Of a DNA stretch of 64,000 nt, positions 28,592-37,610 are shown piece after piece; within the stretch, counting starts at the first letter, position 1; the number at the start of each line of letters is the position of its first letter. The stretch comes from Pandoraea captiosa (GTDB lineage: Bacteria; Pseudomonadota; Gammaproteobacteria; Burkholderiales; Burkholderiaceae). Under the pieces are notes generated by a model. The model was not told the DNA's origin, made no database searches, and worked only from the letters and a program-made list of their open reading frames with translations. The stretch lies in contig NZ_CABPSQ010000004.1 in assembly GCF_902459775.1 (NCBI RefSeq), positions 248,001-312,000 of the forward strand. The letters run 5' to 3'. Made by a program: the position numbers and the translations under genes.

Positions 28592-29647
28592 ATGTGGTCC
28601 TACATTCTCAAGCGATTGCTGATCATGATTCCGACGTTGCTCGGTGTGATCACGCTGACCTTTGCGGTCATTCAGTTCGTGCCCGGCGGCCCGGTCGAGC
28701 AGGTGATGCTCGAACTCAAGGGGCGTGGCGGTGGCGGTGAAGCGAGCGGGGGCGGGGGCGGCAGCGACTATCGTGGGCGTCGTGGCATCGACGCCCAGCA
28801 GCTCGCACAGATCAAGGCGCTCTACGGCTTCGACAAAACGCCGATGGAACGTTACTGGCTGATGCTCAAACGCTTCGTTCGCTTCGATCTCGGGCAAAGC
28901 TATTTCCATCATCAGAGCGTTTGGTCGCTGATCGTCTCCAAGCTGCCGGTGTCGATTTCCCTCGGGCTCTGGACGTTTTTTCTCACCTACCTGATATCGG
29001 TGCCGTTGGGCATCGCCAAGGCGGTGCGCAACGGGTCTCGCTTCGACACGCTCACGAGTCTGGTCGTGCTGATCGGCTACGCGATCCCGGGCTTCGTGCT
29101 TGGCGTATTGCTGCTCGTGCTCTTCGGCGGCGGCACGTTCTGGCAGTTGTTTCCGCTGCGTGAGCTCGTCTCGGACAACTGGAGCGAGTTGTCGTGGCCC
29201 GCGAAGATTACCGACTACCTGTGGCATATCACATTGCCGGTGACGGCATCGGTGGTGGGCAGTTTTGCGGTCGTCACCATGCTCACGAAGAACGCGTTTC
29301 TCGACGAGATTCGTCGGCAGTATGTGCTTACGGCGCGCGCCAAGGGGCTTTCCGAGCGCAAAGTGCTGTTCAAGCACGTGTTCCGCAACGCGCTGATTCC
29401 GCTCATCACGGGCTTCCCGGCAGCGTTCATCGGTGCATTTTTCGCTGGCAGTCTGCTCATCGAAACGCTGTTCTCGCTCGATGGTCTGGGGCGTTTGTCG
29501 TATGAATCGGTACAGCGTCGCGACTATCCCGTCGTGCTCGGTTCGCTGTATCTGTTCACGCTCATCGGGCTGGTGACCAAGCTCATTTCCGACCTTTGCT
29601 ACGTACTGGTCGACCCGCGTATTCAATTCGATCGAGTGGAGCACTGA
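28592..29647 (+). CDS. yejB: Peptide ABC transporter permease
   Basis: The 351-aa BPD-type permease starts MWSYILKRLLIMIPTLLGVI, as YejB does. It has six predicted membrane segments, a Gly-rich periplasmic loop (about residues 45-65, GGGGGSDYRGRRG) that is a family feature, and the EAA loop ARAKGLSERKVLFKHVFRNA. The start lies 2 nt after the yejA stop. Confidence 0.94.
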   Translation: MWSYILKRLLIMIPTLLGVITLTFAVIQFVPGGPVEQVMLELKGRGGGGEASGGGGGSDYRGRRGIDAQQLAQIKALYGFDKTPMERYWLMLKRFVRFDLGQSYFHHQSVWSLIVSKLPVSISLGLWTFFLTYLISVPLGIAKAVRNGSRFDTLTSLVVLIGYAIPGFVLGVLLLVLFGGGTFWQLFPLRELVSDNWSELSWPAKITDYLWHITLPVTASVVGSFAVVTMLTKNAFLDEIRRQYVLTARAKGLSERKVLFKHVFRNALIPLITGFPAAFIGAFFAGSLLIETLFSLDGLGRLSYESVQRRDYPVVLGSLYLFTLIGLVTKLISDLCYVLVDPRIQFDRVEH

Positions 29648-29648
29648 C

Positions 29649-30746
29649 GTGACCCGATCCGCCACGCCGTCCCCACGCACGTCGTCCTATGCCGCCGCAG
29701 CGCGTTCGCCGCGCTGGCGCGTATGGCGGCGCTTTCGCAGTCACCGACTGGGCTACTGGAGCCTGGTCGCGTTCGTCGTGCTGTTCGGCATCAGCCTCTT
29801 TGCCGAGGTCATCGCCAACGACAAGCCCTGGGTCGTGCGCTATGAGGGGCAATGGTATTTTCCGCTCGTGAAGACGTATCCGGAGTCGACCTTTGGCGGC
29901 GACTTCCCGACACCCACGGATTACCTCGATCCGTTCATCGAGGACCGTATCCGTTCGGGCGAGAACTTTGCGATCTACCCGCCGGTGCGCTATAGCTACG
30001 CCACCATCAACTACTTCGCGAAGGTGCCGAATCCGGCGCCGCCGTCGTCGGAAAACTGGCTGGGCACGGACGATCGCGGGCGCGACGTCTTCGCGCGCCT
30101 GCTCTATGGCTTCCGGTTGTCCGTGATCTTCGCGCTGGCGTTGACGGTATCCGGCACGCTGCTCGGCATGCTCGCCGGCGCGGTGCAGGGCTTTTACGGC
30201 GGACGCGTCGACCTTACGCTGCAACGCCTCATCGAGATCTGGGGATCGTTGCCTGAGTTGTATCTGCTGATCATTTTCGCGTCGATCTTCGAGCCGCATC
30301 TATGGCTGCTGTTCGTGCTCCTGTCGCTGTTCGGGTGGATCGGCCTGTCCGATTACGTTCGCGCCGAGTTTCTGCGCAATCGCCAGCTCGACTATGTGCG
30401 TGCCGCGCGCGCGATGGGGCTGTCGAACTGGCAGATCATCCGTCGTCATGTTCTGCCCAACAGCATGACGCCGGTCATTACCTTCCTGCCGTTCCGCATG
30501 AGCGGGGCGATTCTGGCGCTCACGAGTCTCGACTTCCTCGGGCTCGGGGTGCCGCCGCCCACGCCGAGTCTCGGCGAGTTGCTCAATCAGGGCAAGGCGA
30601 ATCTGGATGCGTGGTGGATTTCCCTGGCGACGTTCGTCGTGCTGGTGCTCACGCTGTTGTTGCTGACCTTCATGGGCGACGCCTTGCGCAACGCGCTCGA
30701 CACGCGTGTGGCCGACAAGCAGGCTGCGGCCGGGGGGGCGATGTGA
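29649..30746 (+). CDS. yejE: Peptide ABC transporter permease
   Basis: The 365-aa permease partner of YejB has a large periplasmic domain between helices 1 and 2 (about residues 50-130) and the sequence SSENWLGTDDRGRDVFARLL that is diagnostic for DppC/OppC/YejE. The EAA loop is ARAMGLSNWQIIRRHVLPNS. It starts with GTG one nucleotide after the yejB stop and overlaps yejF by 4 nt. Confidence 0.93.
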   Translation: MTRSATPSPRTSSYAAAARSPRWRVWRRFRSHRLGYWSLVAFVVLFGISLFAEVIANDKPWVVRYEGQWYFPLVKTYPESTFGGDFPTPTDYLDPFIEDRIRSGENFAIYPPVRYSYATINYFAKVPNPAPPSSENWLGTDDRGRDVFARLLYGFRLSVIFALALTVSGTLLGMLAGAVQGFYGGRVDLTLQRLIEIWGSLPELYLLIIFASIFEPHLWLLFVLLSLFGWIGLSDYVRAEFLRNRQLDYVRAARAMGLSNWQIIRRHVLPNSMTPVITFLPFRMSGAILALTSLDFLGLGVPPPTPSLGELLNQGKANLDAWWISLATFVVLVLTLLLLTFMGDALRNALDTRVADKQAAAGGAM

Positions 30747-32338
30747 ACGCGCCGCTGCTCAGTATCGAAAATCTCAGCGTGAACTTCGGTGATACCGAAG
30801 CCGTGAAGAACGTGAGTTTCGCCATCGAACGTGGCGAGCGGGTGGCGCTCGTCGGCGAGTCCGGTTCCGGCAAGAGCGTGACGGCGCTGGCAATCCTTCG
30901 CTTGTTGCAGGACGCGGATATCCGTGGGCGGATCCTGCTCGACGGCACGGATCTGGCGTCGGTCAGCGAGCGCGAGATGCGCGGGCTGCGTGGCAACGAT
31001 GTCGCCATGATCTTTCAGGAGCCGATGACTGCGCTCAATCCGCTCTATCCGGTCGGCGAGCAGATTGCCGAGGCGCTGGCGCTGCATGAAGGGCTGTCCG
31101 CGAAAGACGCCAAAGTGCGCGCCATCGAGTTGCTGCGTCGCACGGGCATTCCGGAGCCGGAGCGCCGAGTCTCACACTTCCCGCACGAGTTGTCGGGCGG
31201 TCAGCGTCAGCGCGCCATGATTGCGATGGCGCTCGCTTGCCGCCCCAAGCTGCTGCTGGCAGACGAGCCGACGACGGCGCTCGACGTCACCATTCGCGCA
31301 CAGATCATCGAACTACTGCTGGAATTGCAGCGCGACGCCGCCGAGAAGCGTGGCATGGCGGTGCTGCTCATCACGCACGATCTGAATCTGGTGCGCAAGT
31401 TTGCGCAGCGCGTCGCCGTCATGGAGAAGGGCGTGCTTGTCGAGTGCGCCGACACCGAGACGCTTTTCACGAATCCGCAGCACCCCTACACGCGCAAGCT
31501 GATCGACAGTCGCCCCGTGCGTGAGATTCACCCGGTGCTCCCGATTGCGCCGGTGCTGCTCGAAGGTCGCGGTGTGACCGTGGACTACGCCACCGCGCAA
31601 CCCGGCATTCGCGGCTGGTTTCAGCGGGGCCGGTTCCGTGCCGTGCACCCGGTCGATTTGTCGCTACGACAGGGTGAAACGCTGGGCGTGGTGGGCGAGT
31701 CGGGTTCCGGCAAGACGACGCTCGCGATGGCCATGCTCGGACTCCAGCACACCAGCGCCGGCCAGATCGAGTTTCAGGGCGAGCCGTTGGCGTCCTACCG
31801 TGGCGCAGCGCAGCGTACGTTGCGCTCGCGCATGCAGATCGTGTTTCAGGACCCGTTCGGCTCCCTTTCGCCACGCATGACCATCGAGGAAATCGTGGGA
31901 GAAGGGCTGGCGCTGCATCGTCCGCAATTGGGTGAAGACGAGCGCCGTACGCGCGTGGCGGAAGTGCTGCGTGAGGTGGGAATCGATGCGCGGGCCATGT
32001 CACGCTACCCGCACGAATTCTCAGGCGGCCAACGGCAACGGATTGCGATTGCACGCGCCCTCGTCGTCGATCCTCAGATTCTGGTACTCGACGAGCCGAC
32101 CAGCGCGCTCGACGTCTCGATCCAGCAGCAAGTGCTTCATCTGCTCGCGCAATTGCAGATCAAGTACAACCTGAGCTACCTGTTCATCAGCCACGATCTG
32201 GCGGTCATGCGGGCGATGGCGCATCGGGTTCTGGTGTTCAAGGATGGCCACCTTGTGGAGCAGGGCGATACGGAATCGGTATTTTTTGATCCGCAAAACG
32301 ACTACACGCGGGAGCTGGTCGCAGCGGCCATGCTGTAG
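30743..32338 (+). CDS. yejF: Peptide ABC transporter, double-ATPase subunit
   Basis: The 531-aa protein fuses two ABC ATPase domains. The first has [24 protein letters not shown] and LLLADEPTTALD. The second has GESGSGKTT, FSGGQRQRIAIARAL and LVLDEPTSALD. Each domain is followed by an oligopeptide-transporter C-terminal element (YTRKLIDSRP; YTRELVAAAM). GTG at 30743 overlaps the yejE stop (GTGA), giving the normal YejF length (E. coli 529 aa). Confidence 0.94.
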   Translation: MNAPLLSIENLSVNFGDTEAVKNVSFAIERGERVALVGESGSGKSVTALAILRLLQDADIRGRILLDGTDLASVSEREMRGLRGNDVAMIFQEPMTALNPLYPVGEQIAEALALHEGLSAKDAKVRAIELLRRTGIPEPERRVSHFPHELSGGQRQRAMIAMALACRPKLLLADEPTTALDVTIRAQIIELLLELQRDAAEKRGMAVLLITHDLNLVRKFAQRVAVMEKGVLVECADTETLFTNPQHPYTRKLIDSRPVREIHPVLPIAPVLLEGRGVTVDYATAQPGIRGWFQRGRFRAVHPVDLSLRQGETLGVVGESGSGKTTLAMAMLGLQHTSAGQIEFQGEPLASYRGAAQRTLRSRMQIVFQDPFGSLSPRMTIEEIVGEGLALHRPQLGEDERRTRVAEVLREVGIDARAMSRYPHEFSGGQRQRIAIARALVVDPQILVLDEPTSALDVSIQQQVLHLLAQLQIKYNLSYLFISHDLAVMRAMAHRVLVFKDGHLVEQGDTESVFFDPQNDYTRELVAAAML

Positions 32339-32454
32339 GGGCGTGACATTGCCGTGAAACGTCACATAACGTCGGTGAACATCGGCTAAATCGCAAAGGC
32401 TTGATTGTTAATGAAAATTTTCTGATTGTGCTGATTGTTTTTTTCTATTACCTT

Positions 32455-32483
32455 TTGACATCATGTGACGTTCACATTACTAT
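32455..32483 (+). promoter_or_regulatory. Strong sigma-70 promoter for NlpC/P60 gene
   Basis: Perfect TTGACA (32455-32460), a 17-nt spacer and TACTAT (32478-32483) lie about 170 nt before the ATG. It is the best -35/-10 pair seen in the window. Confidence 0.75.
32463..32477. promoter_or_regulatory. Palindromic operator candidate inside the promoter spacer
   Basis: ATGTGA-CGT-TCACAT is a perfect 6-bp inverted repeat. It fills 15 of the 17 spacer bases, a position where a bound protein would block RNA polymerase. The half-sites resemble CRP/FNR-family halves but the 3-nt centre is too short for CRP. Confidence 0.6.
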
Positions 32484-32660
32484 CGCGTACCAATTAAGTT
32501 GATTATTCAACGAGTTAACTGACCAGCGTATCGGTCGGTTCCTAGATCAAGTTCGGCGGTGGGTCTGCCGGGCGTGACTCGAAGGTCTTCAACACAGCAG
32601 CATCCTGTTGCAACTGACGAGCTACTCATCGGCCATCCGACTCAACCAACCCGGCGACCA

Positions 32661-33359
32661 ATGCAGACGACGAAACCTCCGCGCACCCGCAAGACCCTCC
32701 TTCTCGCGATCACTGCCGCTGGCCTCGTTACCGCCTCGTTGACGGCGAAGGCTGACGACTACAACAATGGCCCGACCGCCGCAGCGCGTGCCGCCGCCGC
32801 GGCCAATCAAGCCAGTGCTTCCCAGAACACCGCAAACGTTGCCACCGTGGCAGACACCGCATCGCCGGTCGTCGAAGAGTCGCGCGTGCAACGTGCGCAG
32901 AAGCTGCTCTCGAATGTCACCGACAAGGCGTCGGATGTCGTGCTTGGCGCGCTGAACTACATTGGCGTTCGTTACAAGTACGGCGGCAATACGCCGGACA
33001 GCGGTCTGGATTGCAGCGGTTTCGTGCGCTATGTGTTCCAGGACACGCTCAATTTCATGCTCCCGCGCCGCTCGGAAGAAATGAGCCAGGTGGGTGAGCG
33101 TATCGCCAAGACCGATCTGAAGCCGGGCGATCTGGTGTTCTTCAACACCATGCGTCGCAGTTTCTCGCACGTCGGTATCTATATTGGCGGCGACAAGTTC
33201 GTGCACGCTCCGGCCACCGGCGGCAAGATCCGCGTGGAAGACCTGCGCGAGTCGTACTGGTCGGCCCGTTACAATGGCGCCCGTCGCGTCGAGACGCTCA
33301 AGGCCAGCGCCGAACTCACGCGCGTCGAGCAGCTCTTCAAGAACGATCACCCGATGTAA
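32661..33359 (+). CDS. NlpC/P60 peptidoglycan hydrolase, exported
   Basis: The 232-aa protein has a signal peptide (TLLLAITAAGLVTASLTAKA), an Ala-rich linker and a C-terminal NlpC/P60 domain. Catalytic residues are visible: Cys in SGLDCSGFVRYVF, His in SFSHVGIYIGG and a third polar residue near FVHAPATGG. These enzymes cut D-Glu-mDAP peptide links in murein. Transcription is from a strong promoter overlapped by a palindrome. The ATG at 32661 has only a weak ribosome site but starts the signal peptide. A terminator follows at 33401. Confidence 0.9.
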   Translation: MQTTKPPRTRKTLLLAITAAGLVTASLTAKADDYNNGPTAAARAAAAANQASASQNTANVATVADTASPVVEESRVQRAQKLLSNVTDKASDVVLGALNYIGVRYKYGGNTPDSGLDCSGFVRYVFQDTLNFMLPRRSEEMSQVGERIAKTDLKPGDLVFFNTMRRSFSHVGIYIGGDKFVHAPATGGKIRVEDLRESYWSARYNGARRVETLKASAELTRVEQLFKNDHPM

Positions 33360-33400
33360 GGCGCCGGTGCCCGCCGTTGGCGTGTGCGACCGTGCCATGG

Positions 33401-33428
33401 AAAATGCCGCCCCAGGGGCGGCATTTTT
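33401..33428 (+). terminator. Intrinsic terminator of NlpC/P60 gene
   Basis: AAAATGCCGCCCC pairs with GGGGCGGCATTTTT. It is also usable by the convergent patatin gene. Confidence 0.92.
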
Positions 33429-33460
33429 ATTGGTGCGCCGGGATGGCCGCGACGTCTCGT

Positions 33461-34645
33461 TCAGCGCGCGGCCTGCGCCACGCCGCGCGTAGCGTCGGTC
33501 TGAGCCTCGGCGAGTTTGCGCTGAATGTCAGGCCACGCTTTTGCGACCGCTTCCTCGCCAGCGAGAATCGCACGGTTGCGCCCTTGGAAGTCCGAGGCGG
33601 CCATCTTCGCCAGCGACGGGCGAATCACCACATCCGCATTTTTCTCCAGTTCGTACTGCTTGATCGACTGGCCCATGATCGTAAACGTCTGCATCAGGAT
33701 GTCGAACTGACCCTGTGTGGCCTGCGCGGTCGGATTGGCCGAGATGTCGACGGCAATCACGAAATCCGCCCCCATCTGCCGGGCATATTCGGCAGGCACG
33801 GGGGCGACGAGGCCACCATCCACGTAATCGCGATTGCCGATGTGGACGGGTTCGAACACCCCCGGCACGCTGCTCGACGCGCGCACGGCCTGCCCGGTAT
33901 TGCCGCGACGAAACAGGATGGGTGCGCCGCTTTGCAGGTCGGTGGCCACAATGCCCAACTGACGCGGCATCTGCTCGATGGTACGGTCCTTGAGCACCTT
34001 GTTGACGTACGACTGGAGGGCTTCGCCGCGCAGCATGCCGCGCGAGCGGAAAGGCATCGTCCAGTCGCTGATCGACGCCTCGTCCATCGTCGACGCGAGG
34101 CGGTTTAGCTGAAAACCGTTGAGGCCGGAGGCATACATGGCGCCGACGACGCTACCCGCACTGGTGCCGACGACGATGTCCGCGTGAATGCCGCGCGCCT
34201 CAAGCGCCTTGATCACGCCAACGTGCGCGAAACCGCGTGCCGCGCCACCGCCCAGCGCCAGACCGATCTTCAGCGGGCGTACGACTCTGGGGGGTGAAAG
34301 CGGTGTGGCAGGCACGGCCGGCGTTTGCGTGACCAGCGGCGGGGTCGTCGTCGACGTGACCGGTGCATTGCCCGAATCCACGGGCGGTGCGCTCGCACAG
34401 CCGGCGAGTATGGCCACGGCGCAGATCGTCGTCAGCGAGGTCAGCGATGTGGTGAGGCTGCGGGAGCGCGAAGGGCTGTCCGACCTGCCGGGCGGCATTG
34501 CAATGCGCAAGCCGACCGGGACGACCGATGATGTGGCGGATGGCGCGACGAACGGAGCGGGCGGCACGGCGGCGGCGGGCACGGCGGGGGCATCGGCGGC
34601 GGTCGTGGCGACAGCGCGACGCAGAATTCGAATCAACGACAACAA
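33461..34645 (-). CDS. Patatin-like phospholipase, probable lipoprotein
   Basis: The patatin domain (about residues 115-370) has the oxyanion loop LALGGGAARGFAHVG, nucleophile elbow GTSAG and the Asp of the DGG dyad (YVDGGLVAPVP), as in RssA/YlbK-type proteins. Upstream lies a lipobox-like LAGCAS after a hydrophobic stretch (near residue 80), suggesting anchoring in the envelope. The start is uncertain: a TTG at 34645 has GGAG 8 nt before it, while the ATG at 34498 would place the lipobox at a normal signal-peptide distance. Substrate unknown. Confidence 0.82.
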   Translation of the reverse strand: MLSLIRILRRAVATTAADAPAVPAAAVPPAPFVAPSATSSVVPVGLRIAMPPGRSDSPSRSRSLTTSLTSLTTICAVAILAGCASAPPVDSGNAPVTSTTTPPLVTQTPAVPATPLSPPRVVRPLKIGLALGGGAARGFAHVGVIKALEARGIHADIVVGTSAGSVVGAMYASGLNGFQLNRLASTMDEASISDWTMPFRSRGMLRGEALQSYVNKVLKDRTIEQMPRQLGIVATDLQSGAPILFRRGNTGQAVRASSSVPGVFEPVHIGNRDYVDGGLVAPVPAEYARQMGADFVIAVDISANPTAQATQGQFDILMQTFTIMGQSIKQYELEKNADVVIRPSLAKMAASDFQGRNRAILAGEEAVAKAWPDIQRKLAEAQTDATRGVAQAAR

Positions 34646-35032
34646 GGGGAAACTCCGGCAGGGCAGGACAAACGCACGCGGCGGCCCCTAAGACCCTGGG
34701 AGCAGGGCGGAGGCTACGTGCGTCGACGCGCAATTTTACGGCGATTGGAGCGTGGCGGGCACCCTTGAGTTCACTTTTCGAGGGTGTCATCGGTGTGCGG
34801 CAACTTGTCGTGGAACCTTTCGCGGGGTGCCTCATCTTATCAGCCGCAACGCGAGCGCGTCTCCAGGTGTCATCGGGCTTCTCCGGCCATCATCGGCTGT
34901 CGCTGGGTACCGGCCGCGCCGCGCCGACGCGCTCAGGCAGCGCGCCGGATCTCGCCGTCAGTGTACTCGCCCCTTCCATCTTTCCTTCCCCCGTCGGCTT
35001 CTTCGACCTCAATAGTGAACATCTGAATGAAT

Positions 35033-35051
35033 GCAAATGGGAATCATTTGT
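35033..35051. promoter_or_regulatory. Candidate Fur box
   Basis: GCAAATGGGAATCATTTGT matches 12 of 19 positions of the Fur consensus, including the central AATCATT. It overlaps the -35 of the downstream promoter. Confidence 0.5.
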
Positions 35052-35076
35052 GTTAATTCGATTTTTTCATTATGCT
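35048..35076 (+). promoter_or_regulatory. Sigma-70 promoter of Fe(III)-binding protein gene
   Basis: TTGTGT (35048-35053), 17-nt spacer and TATGCT (35071-35076), 41 nt before the ATG. Confidence 0.5.
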
Positions 35077-35116
35077 GTTCTCCTCTACGAAACCATGATT
35101 GCGAGGGGAACGGCCC

Positions 35117-36169
35117 ATGAAGGCAAAGACGATCGGCAAACTGGCGCGACTGACGGTGCTCGGCTCGACGCTGGCAGCGGCATTTGGCGCACAGGCGGAC
35201 AACGGCGTGCTGAACTTGTATTCGGCGCGTCACTATCAGACCGACGAGCAGCTTTACGGCACGTTCACGAAGCAAACGGGTATCAAGATCAATCGCATCG
35301 AAGCGGATGACGCTGCACTGCTTGAGCGTCTTAAGAGCGAAGGGGCGAAGAGCCCGGCCGATGTCATCCTGATGGTCGATGCGGCGCGTCTGTCGAAGGC
35401 CGATGAAGCCGGGCTGTTCCAGCCGACCAAGTCGGCCACGCTCGACGCGCGTATTCCCGCCAAGCTGCATGCTGCCAACACCAAGGCGGGTACCGACTGG
35501 TATGGCTTCTCCACGCGCGCTCGCGTGATCGTCTACAACAAGGACAAGGTCGATCCGAAGTCGGTCCAGACGTACGCGTCGCTCGCCGAACCCTCGCACA
35601 AGGGGCAGGTCTGCACGCGCTCGGGCTCGCATCCGTACATGCTCTCGCTGGTCGGGGCGCTGATCGCGCGTGATGGCGCGCAGGCGACGCAGAAATGGGC
35701 CGAAGGCATGGTGGCGAACTTCGCGCGTGCGCCGCGCGGTGGCGATACCGACCAGATCAAGGCCGTGGCGACCGGGGAGTGCGGCGTGGCGCTGGCCAAC
35801 TCGTACTACTACGTGCGCATGGCTCGCTCGGACAAGCCGGAAGACAAGGCGCTGATGTCGAAGGTCGGCTTCATCTGGCCGGATCAGGCGGGCAAGGGAA
35901 CGCACGTGAACGTGGCGGGCGCCGGCATCGCCAAACATGCGCCGAACCATGCGAACGCGGTCAAGTTCCTGGAGTACCTGGCGAGCGACGAAGCGCAGCA
36001 ATACTTCGCCAATGGCAACAATGAATGGCCCGCGGTGCCGACGACGAAGCTGGACAACCCGGCGCTCACGTCGCTGGGCGAGTTCAAGGCGGAGGATGTG
36101 TCCATCGGCACCATTGCCAAGAACCTGCCGGAAGCGCAGCGCATTCTCGACCGCGCCGGCTACAAATAA
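35117..36169 (+). CDS. Fe(III) ABC-transporter substrate-binding protein (FutA/FbpA type)
   Basis: The 350-aa periplasmic binding protein has a signal peptide ending near AAFGAQA. Its mature part starts with VLNLYSARHYQTDEQLYGTF, the typical start of FutA/FbpA ferric-binding proteins. The paired tyrosines in ANSYYYVRMA are the usual Fe ligands. GAGGGGA lies upstream of ATG 35117. No permease or ATPase gene (fbpB/C) is adjacent, so it must pair with a transporter encoded elsewhere. A Fur-like site overlaps its promoter, supporting iron control. Confidence 0.9.
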   Translation: MKAKTIGKLARLTVLGSTLAAAFGAQADNGVLNLYSARHYQTDEQLYGTFTKQTGIKINRIEADDAALLERLKSEGAKSPADVILMVDAARLSKADEAGLFQPTKSATLDARIPAKLHAANTKAGTDWYGFSTRARVIVYNKDKVDPKSVQTYASLAEPSHKGQVCTRSGSHPYMLSLVGALIARDGAQATQKWAEGMVANFARAPRGGDTDQIKAVATGECGVALANSYYYVRMARSDKPEDKALMSKVGFIWPDQAGKGTHVNVAGAGIAKHAPNHANAVKFLEYLASDEAQQYFANGNNEWPAVPTTKLDNPALTSLGEFKAEDVSIGTIAKNLPEAQRILDRAGYK

Positions 36170-36220
36170 GACGACGCGAGACGAAGGCCACGGATGACGT
36201 CCGTGGCGTTGGAAAAGGAC

Positions 36221-36258
36221 AAAGGGCGCCGGAACGGAACCGGCGCCCTTTGGTGTTT
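36221..36258 (+). terminator. Intrinsic terminator of Fe(III)-binding gene
   Basis: AAAGGGCGCCGG pairs with CCGGCGCCCTTT and a T-rich tail follows. A second hairpin (36187-36207, GCCACGGA/TCCGTGGC) sits just before it. Confidence 0.85.
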
Positions 36259-36326
36259 ACCGTAACGATGTCGACAGCGATGTCCGGTCCCTGCGGCAGA
36301 TGGCAGGACGTCCAATCGGCGATGCG

Positions 36327-37343
36327 TCAGTCGTCGAGCAATTCCCCTTCCTCGCCCGGCTGATACATGTGATAGTCGCCGGTGGCATAGACGCCCTTGA
36401 AGGCGGTGGCGGACGCGCCGTCGTCGTTTTCGATGGGATGGGTCTCGGCGATCCGCAGCGACTCGCGCACTTGGGGCGGTTCGCATTCGGCGATCAGTCG
36501 CAGCGCTTCTTCTTCGTTTTCGGCGACGACATCGTACGTGGTGACGAATTCGGGAGCGGGACCGTCCGGATCTTCGTCTTCCAGCGGCTCATACCATTGG
36601 CCCTCGACGATCAGATGCATGGCGCGCGCCGTTTCCGACTGCTCGTCACGCGCGGCGCGCAGCGCCCACAGGGCGGCGTCGCTCCACTTGTAGTGCTGCA
36701 CGGCTTCCAGTGCCGTGGTCATGGCCTTGGCCTTGTCGCCCGTTTGCTTGTAGGCGTGCGAGAGCTCGGCGAGCACGTCGGCCATCGAGACGTTGCTGCC
36801 TTCTTCATCGTGTTCCTGCTTTGCCAGCGCCTCGTAAGTGGCAATGGCCGCCTTCGGCTCGCCCTGGGCAACGAAGAGATGCATGCGCAGCGCGATGGCG
36901 TTCTCGATAAACGCGCGCCCGGCCTGCGCCAGATGCGGGCTTTCGAACGTACGGTCGAGCTGGGTCTGTGCCGCGGCGAAATCCCCTTGCCGCGCGAGGG
37001 CATTGGCGTGATTGAAATCGACGATCACGAGGTCTTCGTCAGGCGCGCAATTTGCGGCAGCCTCATAGGCTTCGATGGCGGCGGGAAAACGTCCCAGATC
37101 GGAGCGGTAGTTGCCGAGCAACTGCCAAAGCAGCCAGACGCCGGGCGCATGGGCGACGCCGGCTTCGAGTACCGCGATGGCCTGCTCGATGTCGTCCAGG
37201 TCGGCGTAGGCCATCGCCTGAACTTCATAGGCGCCCGAGTACTGCATCGACTCCAGCCGTTTGCCGATCTCCAGGGCCGTTTCGGGATCGCCGGCTTCCA
37301 GGTGGGCGAAGGCTTCCGCCATCAATTCGTCTTTCTCGGACAT
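36327..37343 (-). CDS. Cytoplasmic tetratricopeptide-repeat protein
   Basis: The 338-aa acidic protein has no signal peptide. Repeated TPR-like helices include AEAFAHLEAGDPETALEIGK, VIVDFNHANALARQGDFAAA and LAELSHAYKQTGDKAKAMT. The last about 80 residues are very acidic and non-repetitive (YEPLEDEDPDGPAPE). A protein-interaction role is likely, partner unknown. It lies 267 nt downstream of rho on the same strand, after the rho terminator. Confidence 0.75.
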   Translation of the reverse strand: MSEKDELMAEAFAHLEAGDPETALEIGKRLESMQYSGAYEVQAMAYADLDDIEQAIAVLEAGVAHAPGVWLLWQLLGNYRSDLGRFPAAIEAYEAAANCAPDEDLVIVDFNHANALARQGDFAAAQTQLDRTFESPHLAQAGRAFIENAIALRMHLFVAQGEPKAAIATYEALAKQEHDEEGSNVSMADVLAELSHAYKQTGDKAKAMTTALEAVQHYKWSDAALWALRAARDEQSETARAMHLIVEGQWYEPLEDEDPDGPAPEFVTTYDVVAENEEEALRLIAECEPPQVRESLRIAETHPIENDDGASATAFKGVYATGDYHMYQPGEEGELLDD

Positions 37344-37549
37344 TGCAATTTCTCCTTCGGGAACAGCTTTGGGGGGAAGGCGTACCGGTGGCGATATCGG
37401 GTGGCCGTGCAGCGCGCTGCCGCAGCCGGTAACGTCCCATCATATAACAGGCATCGTGACAGTCCGCGTCGTGCACGGCGAGGTGCGGGGCGGGCATGAC
37501 GGACGACGCCGGTCGGGCGGGGAGGGGGCGCCTCGGCGCAGGCGCAATG

Positions 37550-37582
37550 AAAAAGCCGCGACGGGTTGTCGCGGCTTTCTCT
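37550..37582 (-). terminator. Intrinsic terminator of rho
   Basis: Reading on the minus strand, AAAGCCGCGAC, a short loop and GTCGCGGCTTTTT, 29 nt after the rho stop. Confidence 0.88.
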
Positions 37583-37610
37583 CGTGATGCGTGGGGCGTG
37601 ATCGGTGGGA

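Larger units (their letters stand above)
32339..32660. other. AT-rich control region before the NlpC/P60 gene
   Basis: This 322-bp region is markedly lower in GC than its neighbours. It includes a GTGA-n4-TCAC element (32354-32365) and the strong promoter with palindrome described separately. No gene. Confidence 0.6.
34646..35116. other. Divergent intergenic region, patatin/FutA-like
   Basis: The first about 340 bp show nothing recognisable. The last 85 bp are AT-rich and hold the promoter and Fur-type site of the iron-binding gene. Confidence 0.5.
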
